Position numbers and translations under genes: made by a program
Origin: Kitasatospora cinereorecta
Lineage (GTDB): Bacteria > Actinomycetota > Actinomycetes > Streptomycetales > Streptomycetaceae
Length of the DNA: 64,000 nt
Direction: 5' to 3'
NCBI RefSeq assembly: GCF_024172095.1
Contig: NZ_JAMZDX010000007.1
Span: forward strand, 490,372 to 554,371
Shown here: positions 24,598 to 32,595 of the stretch, one piece after another
Numbering within the stretch: the stretch's first letter is position 1
How the letters are laid out: each line of letters starts with the position of its first letter
Notes under the pieces: model-generated
What the model saw: the letters and a program-made list of their open reading frames with translations, nothing else
The model's database searches: none
Told to the model about the DNA's origin: nothing

Positions 24598-25998
24598 ATG
24601 GCGAACGACACTGAGCGGTCGGGTACGCCGGGAGCGGCCCGCCGGGTGCTCGCCCCGCTGGCCCTGGCGCAGTTCATCTGCAGCTTCGCCGGTTCCAACA
24701 TGAACGTGATGATCACCGACATCAGCACGGACCTCGACACCACGGTGCAGGGCGTCCAGGTGGCCATCACCGTCTTCCTGCTGGTGATGGCCGCCCTGAT
24801 GATCCCGGGCGGCAAACTGACGGACCGCTACGGCCGCAAGCGCTGCTTCGTCGCCGGTCTCGCCGTGTACGGGGTCGGCGCCGTACTCAGCGCGGTCTCA
24901 CCGGGCCTCGGGGTGCTGATCCTCGGCAACTCCATCCTGGAGGGCGTCGGGACGGCGCTGCTCATCCCGCCCGTCTACATCCTGGTGACCCTGCTGTTCA
25001 CCGAGATGACCAGCCGGGCCCGGGCGTTCGGCGTGGTGATGGCGCTCGGCGGGGTCGGTGCCGCGGCCGGACCGCTGATCGGCGGCCTGATCACCTCGGC
25101 GATCAGCTGGCGGGCGGCCTTCGTGTTCCAGGCCCTGGTGATCCTGGTGATCATCGTGCTGGCCCGCCGCCTCGAGGACCCGCTCCCGGCCGACCCCACC
25201 CGGCACTTCGACACCGTCGGCGCCGTGCTCTCCTCCGCCGGCCTGGTCCTGGTGGTGATGGGCATTCTGGCGGCCGACAACAACCTGTGGCTGATGCTCG
25301 GCCTGATGGTGGCCGGGGCGGCCCTGCTGGCCTGGTTCTTCGGCTGGGTGCGCAAGGAGGAGCGGGAGGGCCGCGAACCCCTGCTGTCCACCAGCCTGTT
25401 CCGGGTCCGCACCTCCAACCTCGGCCTGGTCACCCAGAACGTGCAGTGGCTGCTGCTGATGGGCACCTCCTTCACGGTGGCCACCTATCTGCAGGTGGTC
25501 CGCGGCTACGACGCGATCGACACCGGCGTCATCTTCACCGCCGCCACCGTCGGGCTGCTGGCCTCCTCGCTGGCCGCCGAGCGGCTGGCGAAGCGCCGCT
25601 CGCAGCGCACCCTGGTGATGGCCGGCTTCGTGCTCTCCGTCGCCGGCGTCTGGGTGCTGATCGGGCTGGCCGGCGGCAACGACAGCGCCTGGGCGTTCGC
25701 CCCCGGCCTGCTGCTGATCGGTCTCGGACTCGGGGTGATGCTCACCCCCTCGGTCAACATCGTCCAGTCCAGCTTCCCGGAGGACCGGCAGGGCGAGATC
25801 TCCGGCCTCTCCCGCAGCGTCTCCAACCTCGGTTCGTCCTTCGGCACCGCCATCGCCGGCACCATCCTGGTCGCCGGGCTGACCGCCAACGCGTACGCGG
25901 CCGCGATGATCGCGCTGGCCATGCTCGCGCTGCTCGGCCTCGGCGCCGCGCTGATGCTGCCGCGCACCCCGGCGCCCGAGCCGGAACCGGTGCCGTGA
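24598..25998 (+). CDS. MFS drug-efflux transporter (DHA2-like, 14 TM)
   Basis: 466 residues from ATG 24598 with GGAAAGG upstream. About 14 hydrophobic segments. MFS motif A is seen as GGKLTDRYGRKR after TM2, and motif C-like GGVGAAAGPLIGG in TM5. Proton-coupled multidrug exporters of the EmrB/QacA class have this layout. No regulator is adjacent; the gene stands alone between a long upstream gap and a strong terminator, so substrate and control are unknown. Confidence 0.88.
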   Translation: MANDTERSGTPGAARRVLAPLALAQFICSFAGSNMNVMITDISTDLDTTVQGVQVAITVFLLVMAALMIPGGKLTDRYGRKRCFVAGLAVYGVGAVLSAVSPGLGVLILGNSILEGVGTALLIPPVYILVTLLFTEMTSRARAFGVVMALGGVGAAAGPLIGGLITSAISWRAAFVFQALVILVIIVLARRLEDPLPADPTRHFDTVGAVLSSAGLVLVVMGILAADNNLWLMLGLMVAGAALLAWFFGWVRKEEREGREPLLSTSLFRVRTSNLGLVTQNVQWLLLMGTSFTVATYLQVVRGYDAIDTGVIFTAATVGLLASSLAAERLAKRRSQRTLVMAGFVLSVAGVWVLIGLAGGNDSAWAFAPGLLLIGLGLGVMLTPSVNIVQSSFPEDRQGEISGLSRSVSNLGSSFGTAIAGTILVAGLTANAYAAAMIALAMLALLGLGAALMLPRTPAPEPEPVP

Positions 25999-26002
25999 CG
26001 CA

Positions 26003-26036
26003 CTGCGGGGACGCCGGACAGCCGGCGTCCCCGCAG
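26003..26036. terminator. Strong bidirectional terminator hairpin
   Basis: Perfect 15-base stem CTGCGGGGACGCCGG (26003-26017) with a four-base loop ACAG and the exact complement at 26022-26036. It starts five bases after the MFS stop codon and faces the convergent surface-protein gene. Confidence 0.85.
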
Positions 26037-26051
26037 CGGGTGGTGGCGGGG

Positions 26052-26990
26052 TCAGCCCGCCGTACGCGCGCGGCGGCGGCGCACCAGCGCGAACGCCGCG
26101 CCGACCGCGGCCAGGCCGACCGCACCGACGACGGCCGCGGGCCCGACCCGCTCCGCCGGAGCCGCGGCGGCCACCGCGGCGGCGGCCGGCCCGGCGGCGT
26201 CCTGGGCGGCGGCGTCCTGGGCGGGCCCGCCGTCCGCACCCGGGTCGGCGAGGCCGAACCCGCCGGCCAGACCCTTGCGGTCGTACGACGAGCCGGGCTG
26301 CTTGTCGCCGTACCGGGCCGCCACCAGCTTCTGGTACTCGGCCAGCGTGACGCTGCTGCGCCCGCCGAGCCCGGTGGTGGCCTCCTTGGTGAGCGCCTCC
26401 ACCGTGCCGCTCTGGGTGAGCCGGTACCAGGCGTGGATCTGCGGCTCGCCGAAGGTGCGGGCGGCCGCCGTGCCGCCCTCGGCGAGCCCGACCTCGGTGT
26501 CGCCGTCGCGGATGCCCGCGAGCTGCCAGGACTGCCCGTCCGCCTGGGGCGCGAGCAGCACGGCCGCCTGGTGGCCGTCCCCGGCCGCGACCCGGGAGGT
26601 GAGGTACGACAGCCGGAGCGCGTTCTCGGGCGTCGCCTTGGCCTTGCCGGTCACGAAGTCCGGGTTGAGCTCGTACAGCGGCACCGGGTCCTTCAGTTCG
26701 AAGGCCGGGGGCGCGGCGGCCGCGTTCGGGGCGCTGCGCGGCGCACCGGACACCCCGCCGTCGGCCGCCGCCGCGGGCGCGGCGGACTGCTGGCGGGCGG
26801 CGACCAGGAAGCGCGAGACGGTGTCGTGCACCTGGCCGGAGCGCAGCACCTGCTGGGCGTTGCCGTAACCGGCCACCGGCTGGCCGTCCGCCGCCGCCGC
26901 ACCGGCCGCGGCGAGGACGGTCAGCGCCGCCGCGGCGAGCACCGCGGCCGCCCGGGCAGCGGCGCGCTGGGGGTTCTTCGGGTTCTGCAC
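26052..26990 (-). CDS. Surface-anchored hypothetical protein, partner of the papain-like protease
   Basis: 312 residues from GTG 26990, preceded by GAGGAGG that overlaps the end of the upstream gene (15 bases between coding regions). Signal peptide about 1-34 (TVLAAAGAAAADG). The mature part contains a globular domain (about 90-255: PVPLYELNPDFV, SYLTSRVAAGDG, IHAWYRLTQSGTVEALT) of unknown family, an Ala/Gly/Asp-rich linker, and a C-terminal transmembrane helix followed by RRRRAR. Position directly behind the cysteine protease suggests an inhibitor, chaperone or surface substrate of that enzyme (inference). Confidence 0.75.
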   Translation of the reverse strand: MQNPKNPQRAAARAAAVLAAAALTVLAAAGAAAADGQPVAGYGNAQQVLRSGQVHDTVSRFLVAARQQSAAPAAAADGGVSGAPRSAPNAAAAPPAFELKDPVPLYELNPDFVTGKAKATPENALRLSYLTSRVAAGDGHQAAVLLAPQADGQSWQLAGIRDGDTEVGLAEGGTAAARTFGEPQIHAWYRLTQSGTVEALTKEATTGLGGRSSVTLAEYQKLVAARYGDKQPGSSYDRKGLAGGFGLADPGADGGPAQDAAAQDAAGPAAAAVAAAAPAERVGPAAVVGAVGLAAVGAAFALVRRRRARTAG

Positions 26991-27004
26991 GGTCGGTGGC
27001 CTCC

Positions 27005-27847
27005 TCAGCCGTGGATCCCGATGCGGGAGTGGGTCCACTGGAACGAGTTGTTGCTGGTGTAGGTCGAGTAGTTCCACCAGGTGTACGTCTGGGTGCTGGG
27101 CCACGGGTCGCCCACGGCGATCATGTTGCTGCTGCTGTCGTAGCCGTAGATGACGTTCATGTGGCCGCCGCCGCTGCGCCAGCCGATCCGGACCGCGAAC
27201 GGGCGGCCGGCCGCTATCTCGGTGGTGGTCTCGGCGAACGAGGCGTTGCGGTTGAGGCTGGTGCCGCTGGTGCGGAAGCCCATCCTGGCCAGGCCGTTGG
27301 CCATGTCGTCCAGGGTGGCGGGCTTGTCGTTGCAGTCGACCCAGGTGCCCTGCGCGGCGAGCCGGCAGAAGTCGTACTGGGTGTAGCCGGTGCGGCCCCA
27401 GTAGGTGGCGATGGTCAGGCCCGAGGCGTCCCAGCACCACTGGTCCTGGACCTGCTTCTGCATGCTGATGTTGAGCGTGGTCCAGCCGGTCGGACGGACC
27501 GCGCCGCACACCGGCAGTGCGTTGGTGTTCTCCTGGATGAAGGCGTCGGCGATGTAGTACGCCCCGGACCAGATCCAGCGGTTGTCGCCCTCGACCTGGT
27601 CGCCGGTGGTCCGGCAGGCGGTCGGGATCCGGTCGCCGACCTGCGAGGTGCCGGACACCCGGGAGGACAGCGAGGGCAGGGACCGCTGGTTGATCGTGCT
27701 GTACCCGCCCTGGCCGGCGACGACCGTACCGGTCACCGTTCCGGCCATGGCGAGCGCCCCGATGCCGAAGAGCAGTGCGCCGGAGAGCGCCGCGGCGATC
27801 GCGGCCATCAGCGCCTTCCTCCGGCGGGACATGCGGAGTCTGTGCAT
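27005..27847 (-). CDS. Secreted papain-like cysteine protease (AvrRpt2/C39-like)
   Basis: 280 residues. An N-terminal basic stub and hydrophobic segment (about 12-35) give a signal peptide or anchor. QDQWCWDASG places the catalytic Cys at 138 in the Q-x-x-x-C-W context of papain-fold proteases such as AvrRpt2. H229 in GGGHMNVIYGYD and D247 in AVGDPWP complete the triad. Several further Cys (78, 114, 161, 172) could form disulfides outside the cell. It is the third of four genes on the minus strand encoding surface or secreted proteins and is followed after 14 bases by its membrane-anchored partner. Confidence 0.85.
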   Translation of the reverse strand: MHRLRMSRRRKALMAAIAAALSGALLFGIGALAMAGTVTGTVVAGQGGYSTINQRSLPSLSSRVSGTSQVGDRIPTACRTTGDQVEGDNRWIWSGAYYIADAFIQENTNALPVCGAVRPTGWTTLNISMQKQVQDQWCWDASGLTIATYWGRTGYTQYDFCRLAAQGTWVDCNDKPATLDDMANGLARMGFRTSGTSLNRNASFAETTTEIAAGRPFAVRIGWRSGGGHMNVIYGYDSSSNMIAVGDPWPSTQTYTWWNYSTYTSNNSFQWTHSRIGIHG

Positions 27848-27887
27848 GGTGCTCCAAGTTCTGCGGTGGTGTGGGGGGACGGGAGGC

Positions 27888-28532
27888 TCAGCTCCCGGCC
27901 GAGCGGCGCAGGACCACGACGCCGGCGGCCACGGCCGACACGCCGAGCGCGGTCACCGCGAGGACGCCGACCAGCAGCGGCCAGCCGTGCGAGCGCGGCC
28001 GTGCGGCGACGGGCACCGGGGTGGGCGCCGAACTCGCCGTCGTTGCCGTCGGCGCGGCGGTCGCCGCAGTGGTGGCGGTGACGGTCGACGTGGGGACGGT
28101 CGTGGGCACGGCCGGCCCTGCGGTGGCCGCCGGAGGGTCGGTCACCGGGACGTCGAGCACGCCCTCGTACCGGCCGAGGCCGGGGAAGGCGGTCTCGGCG
28201 GTGACCTGCCAGTGACCGGGCGTCAGCGCCCGGGCGGTGGTGACCGTCCCGGGTCGGCCCGGAACGGCCACCAGCGGCAGCGGGCCGAGAGCGGTGCCGT
28301 CGGCGGCGGTGGCGCTGAGGGTGCCGCCGATCGGGTCGGTCACCGGGTCGCGGTCGTTCTCCCAGACCGCGGTGAGGACCGGGTGACCCGCCTCGGTGCC
28401 GGTCACGGTGAGCGCGATGGTGTCGCCGTGGGCGCCGGCCGGTGCGGCCGCCCCCAGGGTGATCACCGCGGTGAGCAGGCCGGTCACCAGCCCGCCGGCC
28501 AGCCGGCGGAGGTGCGTCGAACGGTGGTGCAT
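27888..28532 (-). CDS. Membrane-anchored secreted beta-sandwich protein
   Basis: 214 residues. Signal peptide about 1-35, with the mature protein starting AHGDTI; an immunoglobulin-like beta-sandwich (about 36-125: IALTVTGTEAGHPVLTAVWE, GHWQVTAETAFPGLG); a Thr/Ala/Pro-rich linker (about 130-180); and a C-terminal transmembrane helix with a short RR tail. The mature AHGD start is reminiscent of CopC-like copper proteins, but no further metal ligands are evident. Second gene of the four-gene surface-protein run, 40 bases upstream of the cysteine protease. Confidence 0.75.
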   Translation of the reverse strand: MHHRSTHLRRLAGGLVTGLLTAVITLGAAAPAGAHGDTIALTVTGTEAGHPVLTAVWENDRDPVTDPIGGTLSATAADGTALGPLPLVAVPGRPGTVTTARALTPGHWQVTAETAFPGLGRYEGVLDVPVTDPPAATAGPAVPTTVPTSTVTATTAATAAPTATTASSAPTPVPVAARPRSHGWPLLVGVLAVTALGVSAVAAGVVVLRRSAGS

Positions 28533-28651
28533 GGATGGCTCCGGTTTCGCGTGGGCGGTGGTGACCGCCCGGACGGTGGGCGCGGGGCCCGCTGGTGCCG
28601 GTCCGCCGCCGGCAGCAGCGGGCCCCGCGCCGTCCCGGGGTCGAGTCGGCC

Positions 28652-30775
28652 TCAGGAGGCCTTCTGGACGCTCCAGGTGTGGTAGCCGGCCGCCGCCGGA
28701 TCCTCCAGGTCCAGCAGCCACGCGCCGTAGTACGGGCGGTTGCTGACCCCGAGGACCAGCGAGGAGCCCCGCGCGGTGACGCTCAGCCCGCCGCCCGCCG
28801 AGGCCAGCCGCCACTGCTGCGCGGCGTTCGAGGTGTCACAGGCCTGCTGCGCCACCCACTGGCCGGCCACCGGCGCGCCGCCGAGCTGGAGGCACTTGCC
28901 GGAGACCGCCGAACGGATCCGGGAGTAGCCGCCGCCCGCGTCGTCGAAGTACCAGCGCTGGCTGAGGTAGCCGGTGGGCGGGGAGCCGACCAGCACCGTG
29001 TTGTCGGCCGACTTGCCGCCCCAGATCTCGGCGGCCACCCCGGCGGCGCCGTTGGCCAGCGTGTACGCGGTCTGCGGGGTCGGCGTGGTGCTCCCGGAGC
29101 CCGGGGTGTGGAAGCGCGCGGTGCGGCCCGGCGCCGAGTCGCGGCCCGAGCGGTCGCGCACCGCCACGGCCACCGTGTAGTCGGTGTCGGGGCGCAGGTT
29201 GTAGATCCGCACCGAGGTCTGCCCCACCCAGGTGAGGAACGTGCCGTTCAGCTGCACCTGGTACCACTGCGCCGAGGCGACCGACGGCCAGCTGACCACC
29301 ACCGAGTCGGCGGCGAGCTGCCCGACCGTCACGTCCGGCCCGGTGGACGGACCGCCGGTCGGCGTCGGGGTGGGCGTGGTCGGCCGGGTCGGGCTCGGCG
29401 TCGGGGTCGGCGTGGGCGTCGGCTGCGGGTCGGGCCCGGTGCCGTTGCCGGTCATCAGGAAGCGGTTGTTCGCCACGTTCCAGTGGGTGGCGAGGTAACT
29501 ACCGGCCTTCGGACTGGTGTTGTAGTAGTCGTCGTGGTTGCAGTCGAGCCGCTCGTCGTGCCCGCGGTCCGGACAGATCGTCCGCATCGCCGGGTAGTAC
29601 GGGGCGTCCGAGTAGCACATGATGTCCCACTCGTCCGTGCAGTGCGCCGCCTTGCTGCTGTTGGGCGCGCTGTTGTTCACCGCCCCGAGGTTGTGGCCCA
29701 GTTCGTGCGCCGCGGTCGCGCCGCTCCAGCAGCCCGAGTCGGTCCGGCCGTACGAGGGGCCGAAGTTGCTCAGGTTGTCCTGGCCCGGACGCTCGTCGCC
29801 GGCGAAGGTGCCGATGCCGCAGTACACGTTGGCATCCGCGAACATCATGTACTTGCGGTCGCGCCGGTCCAGGCCCTTGGCGGCCAGCGCCGAGTTCATC
29901 GCGCCGAACTCGGCCAGCGCCGAGTCCGGCACCTCCAGGTTGAGCACCACGGGCGTGCAGTCCGCGCCGGTGACGAACCGGATGTGCCGCACGCCGCCGG
30001 TCTCCTGCGCCGAGGCGAAGTAGATGGCGTCGGCGGCCGCGGCCCAGGTCCGGAAGGAGGACGCGTACTGCGCGTACCGGTCCTTGCCGGGCCCGTGGAC
30101 GTACACCACCTGGACCCGGTTGCCGGTGCTGCCGTCACCGTCGCACGGGACGGTCTGGTCCGCCGGACCGGCGGCAGCGCGCTGCGTGGGCGCGGTCGAG
30201 GCGGCGGCGCTCGGCGGGGCAGCGGCGGCGGAGCCGGTCGGCGCCGCCTGGGCGTCCACGGCGGCGGGTCCGGACCCGGACGGCCCGGTGGCCGCCTGCC
30301 CAGCGGCCGGTGCCGCGGCGGTGCCGCTCACCGGTGCGGTCACCGCGGCGGGCGTCGCGCCGTCGGGCGCGTCGGTCTCCGGCTTCGCCACCGGGGCGGT
30401 GTCCTTGGCGATGTCGACGCCCTTCGGCGGGGCGTCCGGGCCGTGCGTGCAGGCGCCGGCGCCGGTGCGCAGCACGCCCGCGCAGCGGTCGCCCTTGGGC
30501 GCCGCCTGCAGGCCGGTGTAGACCAGCCCGCGCTTGCTGTCGTCGGCGGGTATCGCGGCCACCGGCTGCGGTGCCGCGTCATGGGCCGGCCCGGAGGCCG
30601 GCGCCGTGGGCGCGGCCACCTCCGCGGCCACCGGCCGCCCGTCCTCCAGGGCACCACCCAGGTAAGCGGTACCGGCGAAGACCCCCGTTGCGGCCAGCAC
30701 GGCCGCGACCAGCACCACCCGGGTGCTGCGCCGCCGCTTGGCCACTCTTCTACGGCCAGGCAAAACACACCTCAT
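28652..30775 (-). CDS. Secreted metzincin-type metalloprotease with FnIII and ricin-type lectin domains
   Basis: 707 residues. Basic N-terminus and signal anchor (about 18-42), a long Ala/Pro-rich pro-region (to about 205), and the catalytic domain (about 210-440). The zinc motif is HELGHNLGAVN (H357, E358, H361). The eleventh position is Asn (N367), not the usual His/Asp; H378 in AAHCTDEWDIMCY, just before the Met-turn (M386), could supply the third ligand. A Pro-Thr repeat linker, a fibronectin III domain (about 480-565) and a C-terminal beta-trefoil (about 575-705, WRLASAGGG) follow. The lectin probably holds the protease to polysaccharide or glycoprotein. First gene of the four-gene run. 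Confidence 0.85.
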   Translation of the reverse strand: MRCVLPGRRRVAKRRRSTRVVLVAAVLAATGVFAGTAYLGGALEDGRPVAAEVAAPTAPASGPAHDAAPQPVAAIPADDSKRGLVYTGLQAAPKGDRCAGVLRTGAGACTHGPDAPPKGVDIAKDTAPVAKPETDAPDGATPAAVTAPVSGTAAAPAAGQAATGPSGSGPAAVDAQAAPTGSAAAAPPSAAASTAPTQRAAAGPADQTVPCDGDGSTGNRVQVVYVHGPGKDRYAQYASSFRTWAAAADAIYFASAQETGGVRHIRFVTGADCTPVVLNLEVPDSALAEFGAMNSALAAKGLDRRDRKYMMFADANVYCGIGTFAGDERPGQDNLSNFGPSYGRTDSGCWSGATAAHELGHNLGAVNNSAPNSSKAAHCTDEWDIMCYSDAPYYPAMRTICPDRGHDERLDCNHDDYYNTSPKAGSYLATHWNVANNRFLMTGNGTGPDPQPTPTPTPTPSPTRPTTPTPTPTGGPSTGPDVTVGQLAADSVVVSWPSVASAQWYQVQLNGTFLTWVGQTSVRIYNLRPDTDYTVAVAVRDRSGRDSAPGRTARFHTPGSGSTTPTPQTAYTLANGAAGVAAEIWGGKSADNTVLVGSPPTGYLSQRWYFDDAGGGYSRIRSAVSGKCLQLGGAPVAGQWVAQQACDTSNAAQQWRLASAGGGLSVTARGSSLVLGVSNRPYYGAWLLDLEDPAAAGYHTWSVQKAS

Positions 30776-30792
30776 TTCGAACAGAGGGTTGA

Positions 30793-31014
30793 GTGCCGGG
30801 AATCCTGCCAGAGCGGTGGGGGGCGATGGAGACCTGTGTTTCTACGCGCGAAGAAGTACGGCGTTCAACGAACCGTCATGTCAGACTGATGCAACGTCAA
30901 GAGGCCGGTTTGATAGCCGAGTTGCTCGAACGATCCGTCAATGGTCCACACCACTGCCGATATTGGTACGTGCACGAGTTCATCGAAACGTTATGGTTCG
31001 AGATCGGCTCTTAG
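30793..31014 (+). CDS. Possible small protein in low-GC region
   Basis: 73 codons from a GTG at 30793 (GAGGG four bases before) or 62 from ATG 30826. Codon third positions show no GC bias, unlike every other gene here. The product is charged, with an aromatic C-terminus (CRYWYVHEFIETLWFEIG). It may be a recently acquired small gene, a decayed remnant, or non-coding. No family recognised. Confidence 0.3.
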   Translation: MPGILPERWGAMETCVSTREEVRRSTNRHVRLMQRQEAGLIAELLERSVNGPHHCRYWYVHEFIETLWFEIGS

Positions 31015-31021
31015 ACGGCCT

Positions 31022-31057
31022 GTGCAATAAGTGCAATTGCACAGCGTAGGTGCAATA
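31022..31057. promoter_or_regulatory. GTGCAAT repeat cluster with 12-base palindrome
   Basis: GTGCAAT occurs at 31022-31028, 31031-31037 and (as GGTGCAATATT) near 31049-31057. The middle copy is part of the perfect palindrome GTGCAATTGCAC (31031-31042). This AT-rich cluster lies in the 549-base gap between the metzincin and the MetE-like gene and looks like an operator array for an unknown regulator. Confidence 0.45.
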
Positions 31058-31324
31058 TTACTCTCCATCATTATCGAGAACCCTCGCTTGGGGGCAGTCG
31101 TAGGAGCCCTTATCGGTTGTCAACCCGGCGTCGCCGAACCGGACATCGAACCGGTGAACCTTGCGTGGCGGGCCGGCGGCACCCCCGCGCGTGCGCCGGG
31201 CGCGGGCCCCCGCACCACCAGCGGGAACGCCCCTCGGCGCCACGCCCCCGGCGCACGCTCAGGCCGTACGGGGCGATTCGCGCGCCGTTGCGGGCGGGCG
31301 CGGACGCTTCCTACCGTCCCCGGC

Positions 31325-32389
31325 ATGACGATCCCCACCGAACCCATCGGCAGCATCCCCCGGTCGCCCGCCCTGCTCGCCGCCCTGGCCGACCACGCCG
31401 CAGGACGGCTCAGCGACGCGGACCTGAGGAAGCTCCAGGACGAGGCCACCGCCGAGACCCTGGCCCGGCTCGAGGCGCTGGGCTGCGCGGTGCTGGTCGA
31501 CGGCGAGCAGGCCAAGCCCAGCTTCGCCACCTACCCCCTCGCCGGGATGACCGCCCTCGCCCCGGACGGCGCGGTGATCCCGTTCGCCGACGGCCACACC
31601 CGACAGCTGCCCCGGCTGACCGCCGGACCGTTCCGCTACGGCGTCCGCGCCGAGAACTACCTGCGCGACGCAATCCAGCGCACCGCCAAGCCGGTGAAGC
31701 AAGCGGTCATCGCCCCGTCCGCGCTCAGCCTGCTCTACCCCGCCGACGGGATCGACGGCTACTCCCGCGAGGCGTTCCTCGCCGATCTGGCCGACGAGGC
31801 CGAGGCCGACATCCGCGGCTGCCTGGACGCCGGCGCCCACCGCGTCCAACTGGACTTCACCGAAGGCCGGCTGGCCCTCAAGCTGGACCCGTCCGGCGGC
31901 CTGCTCGACGACTTCGTCGCCCTCAACAACCGGGTGCTGGAGCGTTTCACCGAGCAGGAGCGGGCCCGCCTCGGCGTCCACACCTGCCCCGGCGGCGACC
32001 AGGACTCCACCCACAGCCTGGACGTCGACTACGCCGGGCTGCTCCCCAAGCTGTTCCAGCTGAAGGTCGGCAACTTCTACGTCCAGCTGGCCAGCGAGCC
32101 CGACCAGGACCGGATCCTGCAGATCATCGCCGATCACCTGCCCGCGGGCGCCCGGGTGTTCGTCGGCGTGACCGACCCGATCGACCCGGTGGTGGAGACC
32201 GCCGAGCAGGTCCGCGACCGGGTGCTGGCGGCGGCCCGCCACATCCCCGTCGAGCGGCTGGGCACCTGCGACGACTGCGGCTTCGCGCCGTTCGCCGACG
32301 ACACCTCCACCTCCCGGGAGACCGCCTTCGCGAAGATCGACGCCCGGGTCCGGGGCACCGCGATGGCGGCGGCCGAGCTCGGGCTCTGA
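31325..32389 (+). CDS. Cobalamin-independent methionine synthase-like protein (single catalytic domain)
   Basis: 354 residues from ATG 31325, with TACCGT seven bases upstream (leaderless pattern). It corresponds to the C-terminal zinc-binding TIM barrel of MetE. H219 and C221 (VHTCPGGD) and C318 (CDDCGF) are the zinc ligands that activate the thiol. The N-terminal half of full-length MetE (about 750 residues) is absent. Such short paralogues transfer methyl groups from methyltetrahydrofolate or other donors; the exact substrate is not predictable. Confidence 0.85.
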   Translation: MTIPTEPIGSIPRSPALLAALADHAAGRLSDADLRKLQDEATAETLARLEALGCAVLVDGEQAKPSFATYPLAGMTALAPDGAVIPFADGHTRQLPRLTAGPFRYGVRAENYLRDAIQRTAKPVKQAVIAPSALSLLYPADGIDGYSREAFLADLADEAEADIRGCLDAGAHRVQLDFTEGRLALKLDPSGGLLDDFVALNNRVLERFTEQERARLGVHTCPGGDQDSTHSLDVDYAGLLPKLFQLKVGNFYVQLASEPDQDRILQIIADHLPAGARVFVGVTDPIDPVVETAEQVRDRVLAAARHIPVERLGTCDDCGFAPFADDTSTSRETAFAKIDARVRGTAMAAAELGL

Positions 32390-32595
32390 GCGGGTCGGTC
32401 CGCGGGTCGGTCGGCGGGGTCGGTCGGCGAGGGCGATTCGGTGGGCTCGGTTCGGCGGGTTCGGCGGGGGAGTCTGTTCATCCGGGCATCACCCGGGACA
32501 TGACAGCCGGTCGAGGAGCGTTCGGGCGGTGCTGTGAGGGTGCGTCAGCCCCCGCCGCACCCGCCCGGCGGGCCCGACCGTCCGGAGGAACCCCC

